From NCBI RefSeq assembly GCF_900188415.1, contig NZ_FZNV01000001.1, forward strand, positions 399,501 through 463,500: a stretch of 64,000 bases of DNA, read 5' to 3'. The stretch is from Maribacter sedimenticola (lineage in GTDB: Bacteria; Bacteroidota; Bacteroidia; Flavobacteriales; Flavobacteriaceae). Below the pieces are notes generated by a model that saw nothing but the letters and a program-made list of their open reading frames with translations, searched no databases and was not told where the DNA came from. Each line of letters starts with the position of its first letter. The first letter of the stretch is position 1. Both the position numbers and the translations under genes were made by a program. Positions 63,133 to 64,000 of this stretch are shown piece after piece.

Positions 63133-64000
63133 CTATCGTACAAATGCATTGGCCATACCGCCATCTACATTAATGATGTTTCCTGTGGACTTATCCAAAA
63201 TGCCTACCAGTGCAAAGACACCATTGGCAATATCCGCAGGATATATAATTTCGTTCAATAAATTTCTTTTGGCATAATGTGCCGGTAGTTCCTCTACGGA
63301 GATACCATAGGCCTTTGCACGGCCTTCCGCCCAGTCTCCTTCCCAAATTTTGCTACCCACGATGACGCCGTCTGGGTTGACTACATTTACCCTGATTTTA
63401 TCGGAAGCCAATTCTGCCGCCAATAAGCGCGACATATGTTGCTGGGCTGCCTTTGCTGTTCCGTAACCAACATTATTAGGACCGGATACCAATCCGTTTT
63501 TACTGGCAATATTTATAATGTCACCTCCCAAACCTTGTTTGCGTAAAATTGCGACTCCTTGTTTGGCTAATTCAAATTGACCTTTAACCAATACATTCTG
63601 TAAAATATCCCAATCTGCATCTGTAGTTTCGGTCAATGGTTTTGAAATTGCCAAACCGGCACTATGTACTATAATATCAATACCACCGAATTCTAAACAT
63701 GCTTTTTTATAAGCTTCTGTAATCGATTCGTTTTTTGTGACATCACATACCGCATAACTGGCTACATCACGTGCATAGGTGTCAACGGCTTCCTGTAATC
63801 TATCTTCCGCGATATCACTTAATACTACATTGGCACCTTCTTCCGCTAATTTATCTGCGATTGCTTTACCAATGCCACCACCTGCGCCTGTAATAAAGGC
63901 TACTCTTCTGGATAATGGTTTTTCTTTGGGCATTCGTTGTAGCTTGGCTTCTTCTAATAACCAATATTCTATATCAAAAGCTTCTTGCCTTGGCAATGAT
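63133..64000 (-). CDS. bifunctional rhamnulose-1-phosphate aldolase / SDR dehydrogenase, C-terminal part (cut by window end)
   Basis: The 3' part of a gene continuing beyond position 64000 (no start in view; the TTG at 63996 is inside the frame). The visible ~289 residues are a short-chain dehydrogenase domain: cofactor loop TGAGGGIGKAI, HSAG, catalytic IASKNG and YGTAK. The N-terminal residues here (EYWLLEEAKLQRMPKEKPLSRR) match the linker of the known fusion, in which an upstream class II aldolase domain splits rhamnulose-1-phosphate into DHAP and lactaldehyde, and the SDR oxidises lactaldehyde to lactate. First gene of the operon within this window. Confidence 0.88.
   Translation of the reverse strand, partial: SLPRQEAFDIEYWLLEEAKLQRMPKEKPLSRRVAFITGAGGGIGKAIADKLAEEGANVVLSDIAEDRLQEAVDTYARDVASYAVCDVTKNESITEAYKKACLEFGGIDIIVHSAGLAISKPLTETTDADWDILQNVLVKGQFELAKQGVAILRKQGLGGDIINIASKNGLVSGPNNVGYGTAKAAQQHMSRLLAAELASDKIRVNVVNPDGVIVGSKIWEGDWAEGRAKAYGISVEELPAHYAKRNLLNEIIYPADIANGVFALVGILDKSTGNIINVDGGMANAFVR

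Overview
The window comes from a marine flavobacterium (Bacteroidota, Flavobacteriaceae; Zobellia, Maribacter and Cellulophaga are the kind of genus it recalls, but the genus is not proven). The signs are AT-rich DNA, TAnnTTTG-type promoters with little Shine-Dalgarno signal, SusC/SusD pairs, a type IX secretion C-terminal domain, and many lipoprotein polysaccharide-degrading enzymes.

Layout. (1) 0-11.3 kb is mostly housekeeping: serS, a VOC protein, ribF with an HTTM membrane protein, a secreted reprolysin-like metalloprotease with a lipoprotein partner, and the conserved prs-rplY-pth group. (2) 11.3-37.4 kb is a complete alginate utilisation system lying between two nearly identical tRNA-Leu(CAA) genes. 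It encodes two PL6 and two PL7 lyases, a PL17 oligoalginate lyase, KdgF, two SDR reductases that fit DEH reduction to KDG, two KdgK kinases, the KdgA aldolase, an ExuT-like MFS importer, a SusC/SusD pair and a FadR-type GntR repressor matching AusR. Accessory genes are an RraA-like aldolase, a Tat-exported sugar isomerase-like protein, a gluconokinase-like kinase and an Nramp-like transporter. I find four sites built from a TGGTWWACCA decamer repeated every 13 bp, each placed the same way over a promoter -7 element; they tie most of the region into one regulon. (3) 37.6-49.7 kb is a second polysaccharide/glycoside locus: a BNR beta-propeller, a GH29 fucosidase, a Gfo/Idh oxidoreductase, a DUF6807 protein, a DUF1080 (3-keto-glycoside hydrolase) protein, a LacI-type regulator and a SusD/SusC pair. 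Two CGTTAACGT-type sites probably serve the LacI protein. (4) 50.0-55.9 kb has an orphan exported protein, a dinB + dnaE-type mutagenesis pair with unusual repeats around it, and a 45-residue membrane miniprotein. (5) 56.0-64.0 kb has a carboxylesterase and an L-rhamnose operon (aldolase/dehydrogenase cut by the window end, isomerase, kinase, lactate dehydrogenase, NCS1-like transporter).

How it works together. In the alginate block, outer-membrane lipoprotein lyases cut polymer, SusCD imports oligomers, PL17/PL6 release unsaturated uronate, KdgF opens it to DEH, an SDR reduces DEH to KDG, and KdgK plus KdgA yield pyruvate and glyceraldehyde-3-phosphate. The rhamnose operon sends L-rhamnose to DHAP and lactate, then pyruvate. 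The least explained parts are the RraA/isomerase/gluconokinase-like branch under the alginate operator, the Nramp-like protein without metal-site motifs, the 3-keto-type locus, and several structured or repeated non-coding elements. No CRISPR array, rRNA, insertion sequence or integrase was seen.
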